Assembly (NCBI GenBank): GCA_022822495.1
Contig: JAJEBQ010000049.1
Span: 116,701 to 180,700, forward strand
DNA: 64,000 nucleotides
Reading direction: 5' to 3'
DNA from: Paracoccaceae bacterium
GTDB taxonomy: Bacteria; Pseudomonadota; Alphaproteobacteria; Rhodobacterales; Rhodobacteraceae
A program made the position numbers and the translations under genes. The first letter of the stretch is position 1; each line of letters starts with the position of its first letter. Under the pieces are notes generated by a model that ran no database searches, was not told the DNA's origin, and saw only the letters and a program-made list of their open reading frames with translations. This document shows positions 1 through 8,221 of the stretch, piece by piece.

Positions 1-71
1 GGTATCTAAAATGGAGAAAAAACTCTCAGATATGTCCTGAATGGTGTGAATGAGTTTATCAGGAAATTGGT

Positions 72-338
72 ATGGAAAATTCGATATATTCACAAGTTGT
101 CGAAATAATTGCTGAGCAGGCAATTCTGGATGTTTCAGATATTAACCCCGAAAACACCTTGGAAGAATTGGGGTTGGATTCACTCGGTATTGTGGAATCG
201 ATATTTGCCCTTGAAGAAACTTTTGGTATTCAAATTCCCTTTAACTCTAATGACCCTGAAAGTAATGACATGGATCTTACCAGTGTTGGGGCCATTATCC
301 GTGAGATAGAGAATCTGGTTCTGGGTAAAAACAGCTAA
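72..338 (+). CDS. Acyl carrier protein
   Basis: An 88-residue acyl carrier protein that would carry acyl chains on a 4'-phosphopantetheine arm. The attachment site is Ser37 in the motif LGLDSLGIVES, followed by the usual acidic helix (ALEETFGIQIPF). Length and layout fit the PP-binding family. It ends 6 bases before a ketosynthase gene, so the two are almost certainly co-transcribed and work as a pair. The pairing of a stand-alone ACP with a dedicated ketosynthase resembles NodF/NodE-type or other specialised fatty-acyl systems rather than the main fabD-fabG-acpP-fabF cluster, but the acyl product cannot be told from this window because the upstream part is cut off. Confidence 0.9.
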   Translation: MENSIYSQVVEIIAEQAILDVSDINPENTLEELGLDSLGIVESIFALEETFGIQIPFNSNDPESNDMDLTSVGAIIREIENLVLGKNS

Positions 339-344
339 CTTTCT

Positions 345-1556
345 ATGCCTCGTGTTGCCATTACTGGCCAAGGAACAATCAATCCCCTTGGAAATTCGGT
401 ATCAGAAACCCTAGAGTCATTTAAGAATGGCAAATGCGGGATTTCAGATCTGGAAATCCAGGATATTGAAAGACTATCGGTTAAGGTCGGTGGCCAGATC
501 AAGGGCTTTGACCCCACTGTTCATTTTACCCGACAGGAAATTTCCTTATACGATCGTTACACACAGCTGGCCTTGCTAGCAGCCAAAGAGGCTTTGGATC
601 AGTCAGGTATAAAATTTGAAGGTGAACTTTCCGAGCAGTCAGGTGTTGTTCTAGGCACAGCCGGAGGAGGACTAACGACCCAGGACAACAGTTACCGTAG
701 TGTTTACGAGGAAAAGAAAAATCGTGTTCATCCTTTTGTCGTTCCCCGATTAATGAACAATGCTGCTGCCAGCAATGTTTCAATGGTTTATAATTTACAA
801 GGCCCTACCTTTTCTGTTGCAACTGCCTGTGCCTCTTCGAATCATGCTATTGGTATAGCCTATCAAATGATCAGGAGTGGCATGACAAAGTCCATGCTGG
901 CCGGTGGCAGTGAGTGTATGATATGCTTTGGCGGGGTTAAGGTTTGGGAGTCCTTACGTGTCATGTCACCCGAAAAATGCCGACCGTTTTCAAAAAACAG
1001 AAAAGGTATGGTCTTAGGTGAAGGTGCTGCCATTTTTGTTCTGGAAGACATGGACCAAGCCATTGACAGAGGAGCGGACATCATTGCCGAGATTGCTGGA
1101 TTTTCCATGACTTCTGATGCTAAGGATATTGTTGCTCCTTCATTAGAGGGGCCAGCACGAGCCATAAGGGATGCTTTAATGGATGCTCAAATAGATCCCA
1201 CGGAAATCCAATATGTCAATACCCACGGTACTGGTACAATCATTAATGATCGAGTTGAAACGGCTGTTATCAGAAATGTATTCGGTGATTATGCTGACAA
1301 ATTGATGGTTTCTTCAACAAAATCCATGCATGGTCATCTCATTGGCAGCACTGGGGCTGTTGAACTCCTTGCTTGCACCATGGCCCTCAGGGAAGGCATC
1401 ATAGCACCAACCATCAGTTATGAAGAATTCGACCAGGAATGCGACCTTGATATCGTTCCCAACTCTGCTCGCGATGCCAAGGTTAGTGCAACAGTTTCAA
1501 ATGCCTTTGCATTTGGCGGCTTGAATGCCGTACTGGTCCTAAGATCTGCCGGTTAA
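345..1556 (+). CDS. Beta-ketoacyl-ACP synthase (KAS II/FabF-like)
   Basis: Condensing enzyme of the thiolase fold, 403 residues, the normal length for KAS I/II. It extends an acyl chain with malonyl-ACP in the cytoplasm. The Cys-His-His triad is visible: Cys162 in VATACASSNHA, His294 in NTHGTGT and His331 in KSMHGHLIGSTGAVE; Lys326 is also in place. The C-terminal signature SNAFAFGGLNAVLVL is intact. The partner ACP lies immediately upstream, so this is likely a specialised ketosynthase acting on that carrier. It is not next to fabD, fabG or fabH here, which argues against the housekeeping fabF. Confidence 0.9.
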   Translation: MPRVAITGQGTINPLGNSVSETLESFKNGKCGISDLEIQDIERLSVKVGGQIKGFDPTVHFTRQEISLYDRYTQLALLAAKEALDQSGIKFEGELSEQSGVVLGTAGGGLTTQDNSYRSVYEEKKNRVHPFVVPRLMNNAAASNVSMVYNLQGPTFSVATACASSNHAIGIAYQMIRSGMTKSMLAGGSECMICFGGVKVWESLRVMSPEKCRPFSKNRKGMVLGEGAAIFVLEDMDQAIDRGADIIAEIAGFSMTSDAKDIVAPSLEGPARAIRDALMDAQIDPTEIQYVNTHGTGTIINDRVETAVIRNVFGDYADKLMVSSTKSMHGHLIGSTGAVELLACTMALREGIIAPTISYEEFDQECDLDIVPNSARDAKVSATVSNAFAFGGLNAVLVLRSAG

Positions 1557-1588
1557 ATTTGCCAAACAAAGCACGTATTAACCCTCGC

Positions 1589-2209
1589 TTATTGTTCTCT
1601 AATCAAAGCCGGGTTTTGCAGGATTTCGAAGGATTTGGTAAAGCCGTTTAATGAAATCGTATAGCCAAGAGGTTGATCTGAGTTATACGCGAAAAGGGTT
1701 AAAACCATTTGACTACCATTCTTCATTTCTTCAACCTCTGAGCCAAAAAAGGCCATTCGTGCGACACACCCATTCTGCAAACAGTAATTCAAACGATAAT
1801 TACGTTGCGGAAGGATATCGTCTACCTGGAGGAATATTCCCTGCTCAAGGTTTGTTCCCAATGGTGTAACGAGGATGGCATTGGCACTTATGAGAGGATT
1901 ATCATTTCCAGCAGCAAAAATTTCAATTATAGCTGATTGGGTTTCTCCAGTGCCATCATAGATAGGTTGTATCATGGCACATTCGGTAGTCTTTGTTTCC
2001 CTTTCAGTTGTGCAGTTTACAACCCAATCCCCAATCTCCAACAATTCCGGTACAACTGAACCTGTTGAAAAATCTTCACTATCTTGTGCACTTGATGTTG
2101 GTTCGCTGGTTTCGGCACTTTCAGATTGCGCGTTGACTGGAACCAACCACATGCTCTTCAGAAAGGCTGCAAATAGTGCAAACAAAACGGCTTTTTTGAT
2201 TAACTTCAT
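1589..2209 (-). CDS. Invasion-associated locus B (IalB) family protein
   Basis: A 206-residue exported protein. Residues 1-28 form a signal peptide (KKAVLFALFAAF core, cleavage near VNAQS), followed by a Ser/Thr/Glu-rich spacer and an IalB domain from about residue 58: GDWVVNCT, then ECAMIQPI, a central hydrophobic beta region and the paired-cysteine segment CLQNGCVARMAF. IalB proteins are periplasmic or outer-membrane-associated in alphaproteobacteria; their biochemical role is unclear despite the name from Bartonella. It is convergent with the ketosynthase gene and separated from the CorC-like gene by about 160 bases, so it is probably monocistronic. Confidence 0.85.
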   Translation of the reverse strand: MKLIKKAVLFALFAAFLKSMWLVPVNAQSESAETSEPTSSAQDSEDFSTGSVVPELLEIGDWVVNCTTERETKTTECAMIQPIYDGTGETQSAIIEIFAAGNDNPLISANAILVTPLGTNLEQGIFLQVDDILPQRNYRLNYCLQNGCVARMAFFGSEVEEMKNGSQMVLTLFAYNSDQPLGYTISLNGFTKSFEILQNPALIREQ

Positions 2210-2366
2210 TTTTTTTCCTTGGAGAATTGCATATCAAAAACAAATTAGAAACATGGGTGTATTGGTCCCTTGATTGAGTTATATTAGTGTAAATTCATTC
2301 AAAATCCAATATTGATGGGGTAAAAAATACCTCGCCAAGCAGACAAGCAAGAAATATCAGCACCAA

Positions 2367-3689
2367 TTAAGAATCAACATCTTCAATAACCTGCTGGATT
2401 CGAAGTTGGGTAATTCTGTTCTGTATTCGTTCGACAATCTCAAAAGAGTAACCAAACAAGGTAAAACTTTCACCCTTTACAGGTATGTATTTTATTTCAT
2501 TAATAACCAGACCTGCCAAGGTCACAGCGAGATCATCAGGAAGATCCAAATTCAACATTTTATTGAATTCCCTTACTGGGAGGGAACCATCAACCAAGTA
2601 AACACCATTACCTTCATTGCGCAGCGGTTCAGTTTGTTCCTGATCATATTCGTCCTCAATTTCACCAACAATTTCCTCAATTATGTCTTCAAGGGTAACC
2701 AGTCCCTGAAGTGCACCATATTCATCTACAACCAAGGCAAAGTGAGTTCGTTTTTCCAGAAACTCCCTTATAAGGACCCCAAGAGGAGTAGTTTCAATTA
2801 CGAAATAGGGTTCCTTCAGATTGGAATACCAATTTTCTCCCGGGGGTGATGTTGTCGCAATATTTTCCATTTGCCCCCAGTAATTACGATAGAGGTCCTT
2901 GACATGCGCTATTTTGATGATGTTTTCATTTTCATCCTTGAAGACTGGTAATCTCGAATGGGGGGTAGACATACATTGGGTTAAAATATCCTCAATCGGA
3001 TCATCGGCGTTCAACATTTCAATTTCTGACCGATGTTGCATGACTTCTTCAACGGTAAGGTTGGAAATGTCCAAAGCTCCCAGAACTCTCCTTTGGTCTT
3101 CCTTATCAAACATGCCTGTTGGAATTTCGAGTTCAATCCTCCCGCTGATTTCATCCTGAACATCTTCTAGACTTTCAGGTTCTCTTTGCAGAATGCCCAT
3201 TATACGAAGGAAAAATGTAACAATCAATTTAAGAAGAAAGACTACAGGTGAAAATATAAGGATGAATGGGTTCATGAACCTGGAAGCTTTTTGTGAGGCT
3301 TCCTCTGGTCGAGCAATGGAATATGTTTTTGGCAAGACTTCAGCAAAAACGAGGATTACGGTTGTCATGACAAGGGTCGTGACCAACACACCCGAATCCC
3401 CAAAAATTATGGTAAACAAATTTGTTGCCAGGGCCGTTGCAAGGATATTGACGAGATTGTTGCCAACCAAAACACTACCAATCAATGTTTCCCGATCGTT
3501 GGTAATATCCAACGCCTTTTGAGCACCTTTGTTTCCCTTTTCAGCTTGTGTCTTGAGTTTTCCCCTTGAGGCCGAGGTCAAAGCCGTTTCTGATCCGGAA
3601 AACAATCCAGATAAGACAATAAGCAGAATTATTGCACCGGTATTGAGCCAGACTTGAGCTTGGAAATCTAATGTGGTTTGAAAGAGCAT
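2367..3689 (-). CDS. CNNM/CBS-domain membrane protein, CorC/HlyC type
   Basis: A 440-residue inner-membrane protein with the three-part CNNM architecture. Residues 1-170 are the DUF21 transmembrane domain (several hydrophobic spans, with the conserved GLFSGSETALTSA). A paired CBS domain follows (about 205-340), containing SRLPVFKDENENI and the signature FALVVDEYGALQGLVTLED. The CorC_HlyC C-terminal domain starts near 355 (LVDGSLPVREFNK). Such proteins are implicated in magnesium or cobalt export and sensing, with the CBS pair binding ATP-Mg in characterised homologues. The name 'hemolysin' used in databases is historical. A homologue commonly lies near xerD/aroK/aroB in alphaproteobacteria, as here. 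Confidence 0.9.
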   Translation of the reverse strand: MLFQTTLDFQAQVWLNTGAIILLIVLSGLFSGSETALTSASRGKLKTQAEKGNKGAQKALDITNDRETLIGSVLVGNNLVNILATALATNLFTIIFGDSGVLVTTLVMTTVILVFAEVLPKTYSIARPEEASQKASRFMNPFILIFSPVVFLLKLIVTFFLRIMGILQREPESLEDVQDEISGRIELEIPTGMFDKEDQRRVLGALDISNLTVEEVMQHRSEIEMLNADDPIEDILTQCMSTPHSRLPVFKDENENIIKIAHVKDLYRNYWGQMENIATTSPPGENWYSNLKEPYFVIETTPLGVLIREFLEKRTHFALVVDEYGALQGLVTLEDIIEEIVGEIEDEYDQEQTEPLRNEGNGVYLVDGSLPVREFNKMLNLDLPDDLAVTLAGLVINEIKYIPVKGESFTLFGYSFEIVERIQNRITQLRIQQVIEDVDS

Positions 3690-3769
3690 CTTGGTGTAAG
3701 TATCTAAATTTTACTATTGTCAGGATAACATGTTGACACGATTGATAAGGATATAGTTGTGAAATATAA

Positions 3770-4708
3770 TTATGCTTGTTTTGAAAGAGGATGCTTTGTT
3801 AATACCGTATTTTTGAGATGTTCATCGACAACATGTGTATAAATCTCGGTGGTACCTATGTCCTCATGACCTAATAAATCCTGTATAACTTTTAAATCCG
3901 CACCATGTGAAAGAAGGTGTGTGGCAAATGTATGCCGTAATGTATGGGGAGAAACTTTTTCAGCAGGAACATTAGCGATACGGGCCAAATCCTTTATAAG
4001 TTTAAAGACAGTCACTCGTGTTAAATGGCCCTTACCCTTGGGGGAGGGGAATAAATAAGGTGAGGGTGGAGACCCTTTTTTTTGCTTCTTTGCTTCCTTT
4101 TGATTTCTTTCTTTCAACCACTTTGTCAGACTGTACTTGGCTTTTTGTGATAAAGGGACTAGCCTTTCCTTTGAGCCTTTGCCTTGAATCATCAGGAAGT
4201 CAGGATCACCCCTAACTATATTTAATGACAAACTCACCAATTCTGTGACCCTCATTCCTGACGCATAAAGTAGTTCCACAATACATAGATTACGGGCATT
4301 TTCATACTCATTACGACCATGCGATTTTGAAGCCTCGATTATCTTTGCAATCTCCTCCTCAGACAGATTCTTGGGTAAGGTGTTAGCCTTCTTTGGGTTT
4401 TTCAGTTTCTGACTGGGAATATCTGACCTGATACCCTCATCATGAAGAAATATAAAAAATTGCTTGATAGCGGACAATTTCCTGGCACGCGTTGAATTGG
4501 CAGCTTTCATCTTAACCAGGTAGTTGAGGTATTTTGTAATATCATCAGTTTGTGCCCTCATGAAATCAGAACCTGTCTTCTTAAGATACTTTTGGAAGGC
4601 CAAAAGGTCTCTTGAGTAAGCAAGAATTGTGTTAATTGAAATTGATCTTTCAGCTCTCAGCATTTCAAGGAAATTGTTGATTAATTCATCACCGATTAAG
4701 TTTTTCAT
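3770..4708 (-). CDS. xerD: Site-specific tyrosine recombinase XerD
   Basis: Tyrosine recombinase of 312 residues that resolves chromosome dimers at dif with its partner XerC. The SAM-like N-terminal core-binding domain spans about residues 5-90 (SINTILAYSRDLLAFQKYL). The catalytic domain has all expected residues: Arg153 (YASGMRVTEL), Lys177 (QGKGSKERLVPL), His255 and Arg258 (HTLRHTFATHLL), His281 (LLGHEDIGTT) and nucleophile Tyr290 (EIYTHV). The conserved location beside aroK-aroB, with no nearby phage genes or att repeats, supports a housekeeping Xer rather than a phage integrase. A Lys-rich insertion (about residues 203-212) is slightly unusual. Its start overlaps the end of the upstream gene by 20 bases, so the two are translationally coupled. 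Confidence 0.92.
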   Translation of the reverse strand: MKNLIGDELINNFLEMLRAERSISINTILAYSRDLLAFQKYLKKTGSDFMRAQTDDITKYLNYLVKMKAANSTRARKLSAIKQFFIFLHDEGIRSDIPSQKLKNPKKANTLPKNLSEEEIAKIIEASKSHGRNEYENARNLCIVELLYASGMRVTELVSLSLNIVRGDPDFLMIQGKGSKERLVPLSQKAKYSLTKWLKERNQKEAKKQKKGSPPSPYLFPSPKGKGHLTRVTVFKLIKDLARIANVPAEKVSPHTLRHTFATHLLSHGADLKVIQDLLGHEDIGTTEIYTHVVDEHLKNTVLTKHPLSKQA

Positions 4709-6206
4709 GTTTGATTACCAATATTTGTATAGCAACTTCACGTGCCGTTTGCTGCAAGCCCAATGAAGTCAATCCCGCTATCGCTCGCCCGATCTCATTT
4801 GGGCTGGCCTGATTTACGTCCTGCAGGATGGACAATATATCCAGCAAAGCCTCGCCAAACTTACCCTTTATAGCCATATTGCTCAAGGCGTCCTTAGGTG
4901 ATGATGTTTTTGTCAACCCAGAAATTATACCTTGCTCAAGAGGAGTTGAGGGTGTAGCCTTTGCAAGGTCCCCGGTTCGCAAGGCGTACAGTAAATTTTC
5001 TTCTCTGTTGGAGGGGGCCATTAGTTCTATTTCTTCTACCGTAAAATCATACAGTATTGCTGGGAAATAATAACTTGGTGCTATGCGTCCAAACTCAATG
5101 ATATGAGGTAAAACTCTAGGTACAAAATACTCGGTATAATGTACACTCAAACCCACATCCTCCATCAACGAAAAACCCTGCAGGAACAGATCTTTTATCT
5201 CTAGGGTATTTTGTGAGGCAATGGCCTTCTCCAAAGCTTGAACAACTCTAACTCTTTCCCAAACACCATCAATTGACGGAGGCTTTGATTCAGTGTAGGC
5301 GACCAACATGGTCTCAAACGGAAGTGAATTTGATCGAACAAGTTTCTCCAGAGATTCGATTCTTGTCCGCCACTCAGGACTAGAACTCTTCAGATGATAG
5401 GCAAGTGAAGGCTTTATATTCTGGTGATAATTATAAAAACCACTGTCCTTCAACATTCTGAAAAACAGGGGGGTTAATTTATCAAATTCCTGATTTCCTA
5501 TGCTTAGAGCAAGTTCAGGAAAAAGAAAAATAGTGACAATTTGCTCTTCCTGTGGGGTAAAATCACCAATAGTTTTTGCGGCTTCAAATACCAAAACAGC
5601 ATTTTTCCATTCACCTAATCGAACAAAGCAATAAATCTGATGACTAAATGAGGGAGCTTTGATGGCCTTGGATTTAATACCCGAACAAGGCACATGCTCA
5701 GTGTCCGTTAATAAGGCTATATCGAATCGGCGAGTGTCGAATTCATTTCCAACTCCCCCAGATCTTTCCATCAATTCATTGGCTTGCTCCAAGGCACCAT
5801 ATTCAATCAACTTATCAACCCTTGACAAAAAAAGTTTGCCTTCACCTGAAGAATCCCAAGGTGGTTTTGCTTCGGCCAGCAATAGGATAAAAAACAGCTC
5901 TAGGGCGGCAGGAATCATGTTGGGATCAAGGTTGGAAATCTTCTCTCGAATTGTTTCAACCTTGGAACTCGCCCAAAGATCGTTGGGAAATCCAGAAACT
6001 CCACTGGGAATAAGCCCAACAGCATCAATGTTTATATCCACGATAGGTTCAGAAGTTATATCAAAATGAACCTCTTGATCCGATGGGGTTTCCAAATTTG
6101 GAATTACGTTGCCTGGTAAAAAGAAGTCGGGTTCCTGGGCAAAAAGAATTGTTTCAGCAAGGAAGATCAAAGAGATTGGCGTAAGAATGTAACGTTTAAT
6201 CGACAT
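4689..6206 (-). CDS. Secreted protein of unknown function, upstream of xerD
   Basis: A 505-residue protein that I do not recognise. The N-terminus (RYILTPISLIFLAETILFAQ) is a plausible signal peptide, so the rest should be periplasmic. The body is largely alpha-helical with many short amphipathic helices and no obvious catalytic motif, suggestive of a helical-repeat scaffold; this is inference. It overlaps xerD by 20 bases downstream and the small membrane-peptide gene by 11 bases upstream, so the three form one tightly packed minus-strand transcription unit. Genes of similar size and character sit between aroK and xerD in some other alphaproteobacteria, which suggests a conserved but uncharacterised role. 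Confidence 0.75.
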   Translation of the reverse strand: MSIKRYILTPISLIFLAETILFAQEPDFFLPGNVIPNLETPSDQEVHFDITSEPIVDINIDAVGLIPSGVSGFPNDLWASSKVETIREKISNLDPNMIPAALELFFILLLAEAKPPWDSSGEGKLFLSRVDKLIEYGALEQANELMERSGGVGNEFDTRRFDIALLTDTEHVPCSGIKSKAIKAPSFSHQIYCFVRLGEWKNAVLVFEAAKTIGDFTPQEEQIVTIFLFPELALSIGNQEFDKLTPLFFRMLKDSGFYNYHQNIKPSLAYHLKSSSPEWRTRIESLEKLVRSNSLPFETMLVAYTESKPPSIDGVWERVRVVQALEKAIASQNTLEIKDLFLQGFSLMEDVGLSVHYTEYFVPRVLPHIIEFGRIAPSYYFPAILYDFTVEEIELMAPSNREENLLYALRTGDLAKATPSTPLEQGIISGLTKTSSPKDALSNMAIKGKFGEALLDILSILQDVNQASPNEIGRAIAGLTSLGLQQTAREVAIQILVIKHEKLNR

Positions 6207-6333
6207 TTACTTCAATAGGTACAACCAGAGTTCCCTCGGGCGGGTCTATATTCCCTATGTAGGAGTACCCAACTAATCCTCCAAAAAGTAAAAGTATAAC
6301 GATAATCAGTATAAAAAATAATCTTCTTAGCAA
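6196..6333 (-). CDS. Small single-span membrane peptide (45 aa, TTG start)
   Basis: A short reading frame with a TTG start at 6331-6333 and an AAGGAT Shine-Dalgarno about 10 bases upstream. The product begins MLRRLFFILIIVILLLFGG, a basic N-terminus and one strong transmembrane helix (about residues 5-28), and ends in a Pro/Glu-containing periplasmic tail (NIDPPEGTLVVPIEVNVD). It overlaps the start of the secreted-protein gene by 11 bases, typical of coupled genes. Comparable tiny proteins, basic plus one helix plus a proline-rich tail ending in Val/Pro/Glu residues, occur at the aroK-xerD locus of many alphaproteobacteria. Function is unknown; a membrane anchor or partner for the next protein is possible. 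Confidence 0.6.
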   Translation of the reverse strand: MLRRLFFILIIVILLLFGGLVGYSYIGNIDPPEGTLVVPIEVNVD

Positions 6334-6508
6334 TTTTTTCTATCCTTAGGGTGTAGGGGAAAAATCTGGGAAACAGCACTAAATTAACTGGTATAACATT
6401 ATACATGGCCAAGTAAAATTGAAATCAGGGGTTTTAGTAAAAAGCAATAAATTTTAAACACCAAAAAGGTTATAATGCACACGATACTCACAGTGAGAAG
6501 GGGTTGAT

Positions 6509-7051
6509 TTGAATAATACAGAGTTGGATAGACCGATAGTGCTTGTAGGTATGATGGGGGCAGGTAAATCATATTTAGGATTGAAGTTGGCTCAAGCTTA
6601 TGATGTCGATTTTATAGATACCGACAAGGTAATTGAAGAAGTGAACTCAAACTCAATTTCAGATATTTTTGCCAATCATGGTGAACAGTATTTTCGAGAT
6701 CTTGAGTACAAGGCTATTTTAGGTTCTCTAGAACGAAAAGGGAGCGTTATAGCAGTTGGTGGGGGGGCCTATACCTTCCAGAGAAACCGTGACATAATTG
6801 ACAAAATTGGTATATCTGTATGGCTTGAGGCTAATCCCGAAACACTTTTGAGCAGAACAATGACAGATAGTTCCAGACCTTTGTTAAAGGGAGATGATTC
6901 TGACAAAAAAATCCACGATTTGCTTGCCAAACGGGAAAGTGATTATCTTAAGGCAATGCTCAGATTTCGAACGGATGCCGATATTTTGCCTGAAGATTTG
7001 ATTATCCATATGAAAGCCCGGATTTCACAACATATTTCAACATTGGAGTAG
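6509..7051 (+). CDS. aroK: Shikimate kinase
   Basis: A 180-residue P-loop kinase that phosphorylates shikimate at the 3-hydroxyl, step five of the shikimate pathway. The Walker A motif GMMGAGKS is at residues 14-21, the substrate-binding DTDKVIEE and RDLEYKAI segments follow, and VIAVGGGAY gives the conserved Gly-rich shikimate loop. The lid is around SSRPLLKG. The start is TTG at 6509, supported by an AGAAGGGG ribosome-binding site five bases upstream and by the position of the Walker motif. aroB follows 7 bases after the stop, the usual aroKB pair. Confidence 0.95.
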   Translation: MNNTELDRPIVLVGMMGAGKSYLGLKLAQAYDVDFIDTDKVIEEVNSNSISDIFANHGEQYFRDLEYKAILGSLERKGSVIAVGGGAYTFQRNRDIIDKIGISVWLEANPETLLSRTMTDSSRPLLKGDDSDKKIHDLLAKRESDYLKAMLRFRTDADILPEDLIIHMKARISQHISTLE

Positions 7052-7058
7052 CAGTATT

Positions 7059-8180
7059 ATGACTTTAAAATACACCTATAAGAATGTTCTCGTTGATCTG
7101 GGGTCACGATCTTACAACATTAATATTGGCTATAACCTATTAGCAAATGCAAGTGATTTCATCAAACCCTTACTGCCAAGACCTAAAACTGTTGTTGTCA
7201 CAGATACTTATCTGTACAAGAATCACTACCTTGGGCTTAAGGAAAATCTAGATCAGAATAATATTGACCATGATTTAATTGTGCTTGAACAAGGTGAGAG
7301 AACAAAATCATGGCAAAACCTCGAGTATCTTGTTGAAGAATTTCTAACCAAGAAAATTGAAAGAAATGACCTTGTTATTGGTTTGGGTGGAGGTGTTATC
7401 GGAGACTTAACTGGGTTTGCAGCAGCCATCACGAGACGGGGTATTCCCTTTATTCAAATACCAACAACATTACTTGCTCAAGTGGATAGTTCTGTTGGTG
7501 GTAAAACCAGTATTAATTCGCAACAGGGAAAGAATCTTGTCGGGGCCTTCTATCAACCAAGACTGGTATTGTCAGATCTATCCGTACTTGAAACACTTTC
7601 ATCAAGGGATTTTATGGCAGGTTATGGTGAAGTACTCAAATATGGCCTCCTTGGTGACAAAGGATTCTTTGAATGGCTTGAGTCAAATGCAAAGTCAATC
7701 AAAAAACGTGATCGAAAAGCCATGATTAATATTGTTAACCGTTCTTGCAAAATTAAGTCTAAGATAGTCACCCAAGATGAGAGAGAAAAAGGGCAAAGGG
7801 CTCTCTTGAATTTGGGACATACATTTGGGCATGCATTGGAAACAGCAACGGGTTACAGTGATAAGTTACTACATGGTGAAGCAGTTGCAATTGGCTGCAA
7901 ATTAGCCTTTGAACTCTCATATAAATTGGGAGTATGCTCGGAAGAGGATGTTCTGCGGGTTTCAAAACACATGACAGATATGGGAATGCTTAATCCCCTT
8001 GTTAAACTCAAGGGTAATCTCCCCTCAATCAATGACTTAATTGACATCATGCATCAAGATAAAAAGTCACAGGAAGGGGTCCTTAATTTTGTTCTCGTAG
8101 GTGGTATCGGACAAGCCTTTTTAGCAGGTAATTTGGAAATGAATATGGTTCAGGAAGTACTCGCTGAGAATCTATCTTGA
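7059..8180 (+). CDS. aroB: 3-dehydroquinate synthase
   Basis: Converts DAHP to 3-dehydroquinate using NAD+ and a divalent metal, step two of aromatic amino-acid synthesis. At 373 residues it has the normal length. The dinucleotide-binding motif GGGVIGDLTGF and the signature IPTTLLAQVDSSVGGKT are intact, and metal ligands are recognisable: Glu in AGYGEVLKYG, His in LNLGHTFGHALE and His in LLHGEAVAIG. It is the second gene of an aroKB operon with a 7-base spacer. The third pathway step, aroQ, lies about 42 kb away at 50638, so the pathway genes are dispersed. Confidence 0.95.
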   Translation: MTLKYTYKNVLVDLGSRSYNINIGYNLLANASDFIKPLLPRPKTVVVTDTYLYKNHYLGLKENLDQNNIDHDLIVLEQGERTKSWQNLEYLVEEFLTKKIERNDLVIGLGGGVIGDLTGFAAAITRRGIPFIQIPTTLLAQVDSSVGGKTSINSQQGKNLVGAFYQPRLVLSDLSVLETLSSRDFMAGYGEVLKYGLLGDKGFFEWLESNAKSIKKRDRKAMINIVNRSCKIKSKIVTQDEREKGQRALLNLGHTFGHALETATGYSDKLLHGEAVAIGCKLAFELSYKLGVCSEEDVLRVSKHMTDMGMLNPLVKLKGNLPSINDLIDIMHQDKKSQEGVLNFVLVGGIGQAFLAGNLEMNMVQEVLAENLS

Positions 8181-8221
8181 CGAGTTATTCGATCCGGTTA
8201 AATACAGTTAGATGTCAACAC

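Noticed and set aside
1..53. Possible 3' end of an upstream gene (frame reading YLKWRKNSQICPEWCE then stop)
   Set aside because: Only 17 codons are inside the window and no family can be recognised; two other frames also have stops early.
2406..2849. Plus-strand 147-codon frame antisense to the CorC-like gene
   Set aside because: Its sequence is low-quality, without motif or ribosome-binding site, and it lies fully opposite a well-conserved gene.
3770..4708. XerD as a phage or element integrase
   Set aside because: It is embedded in a conserved housekeeping context (CorC, aroK-aroB) with no att repeats or phage genes nearby.
6212..6412. Minus-strand 66-codon frame upstream of the secreted protein
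   Set aside because: It is in a different frame from the TTG-started membrane peptide, whose hydrophobic helix, ribosome-binding site and overlap are far more convincing.
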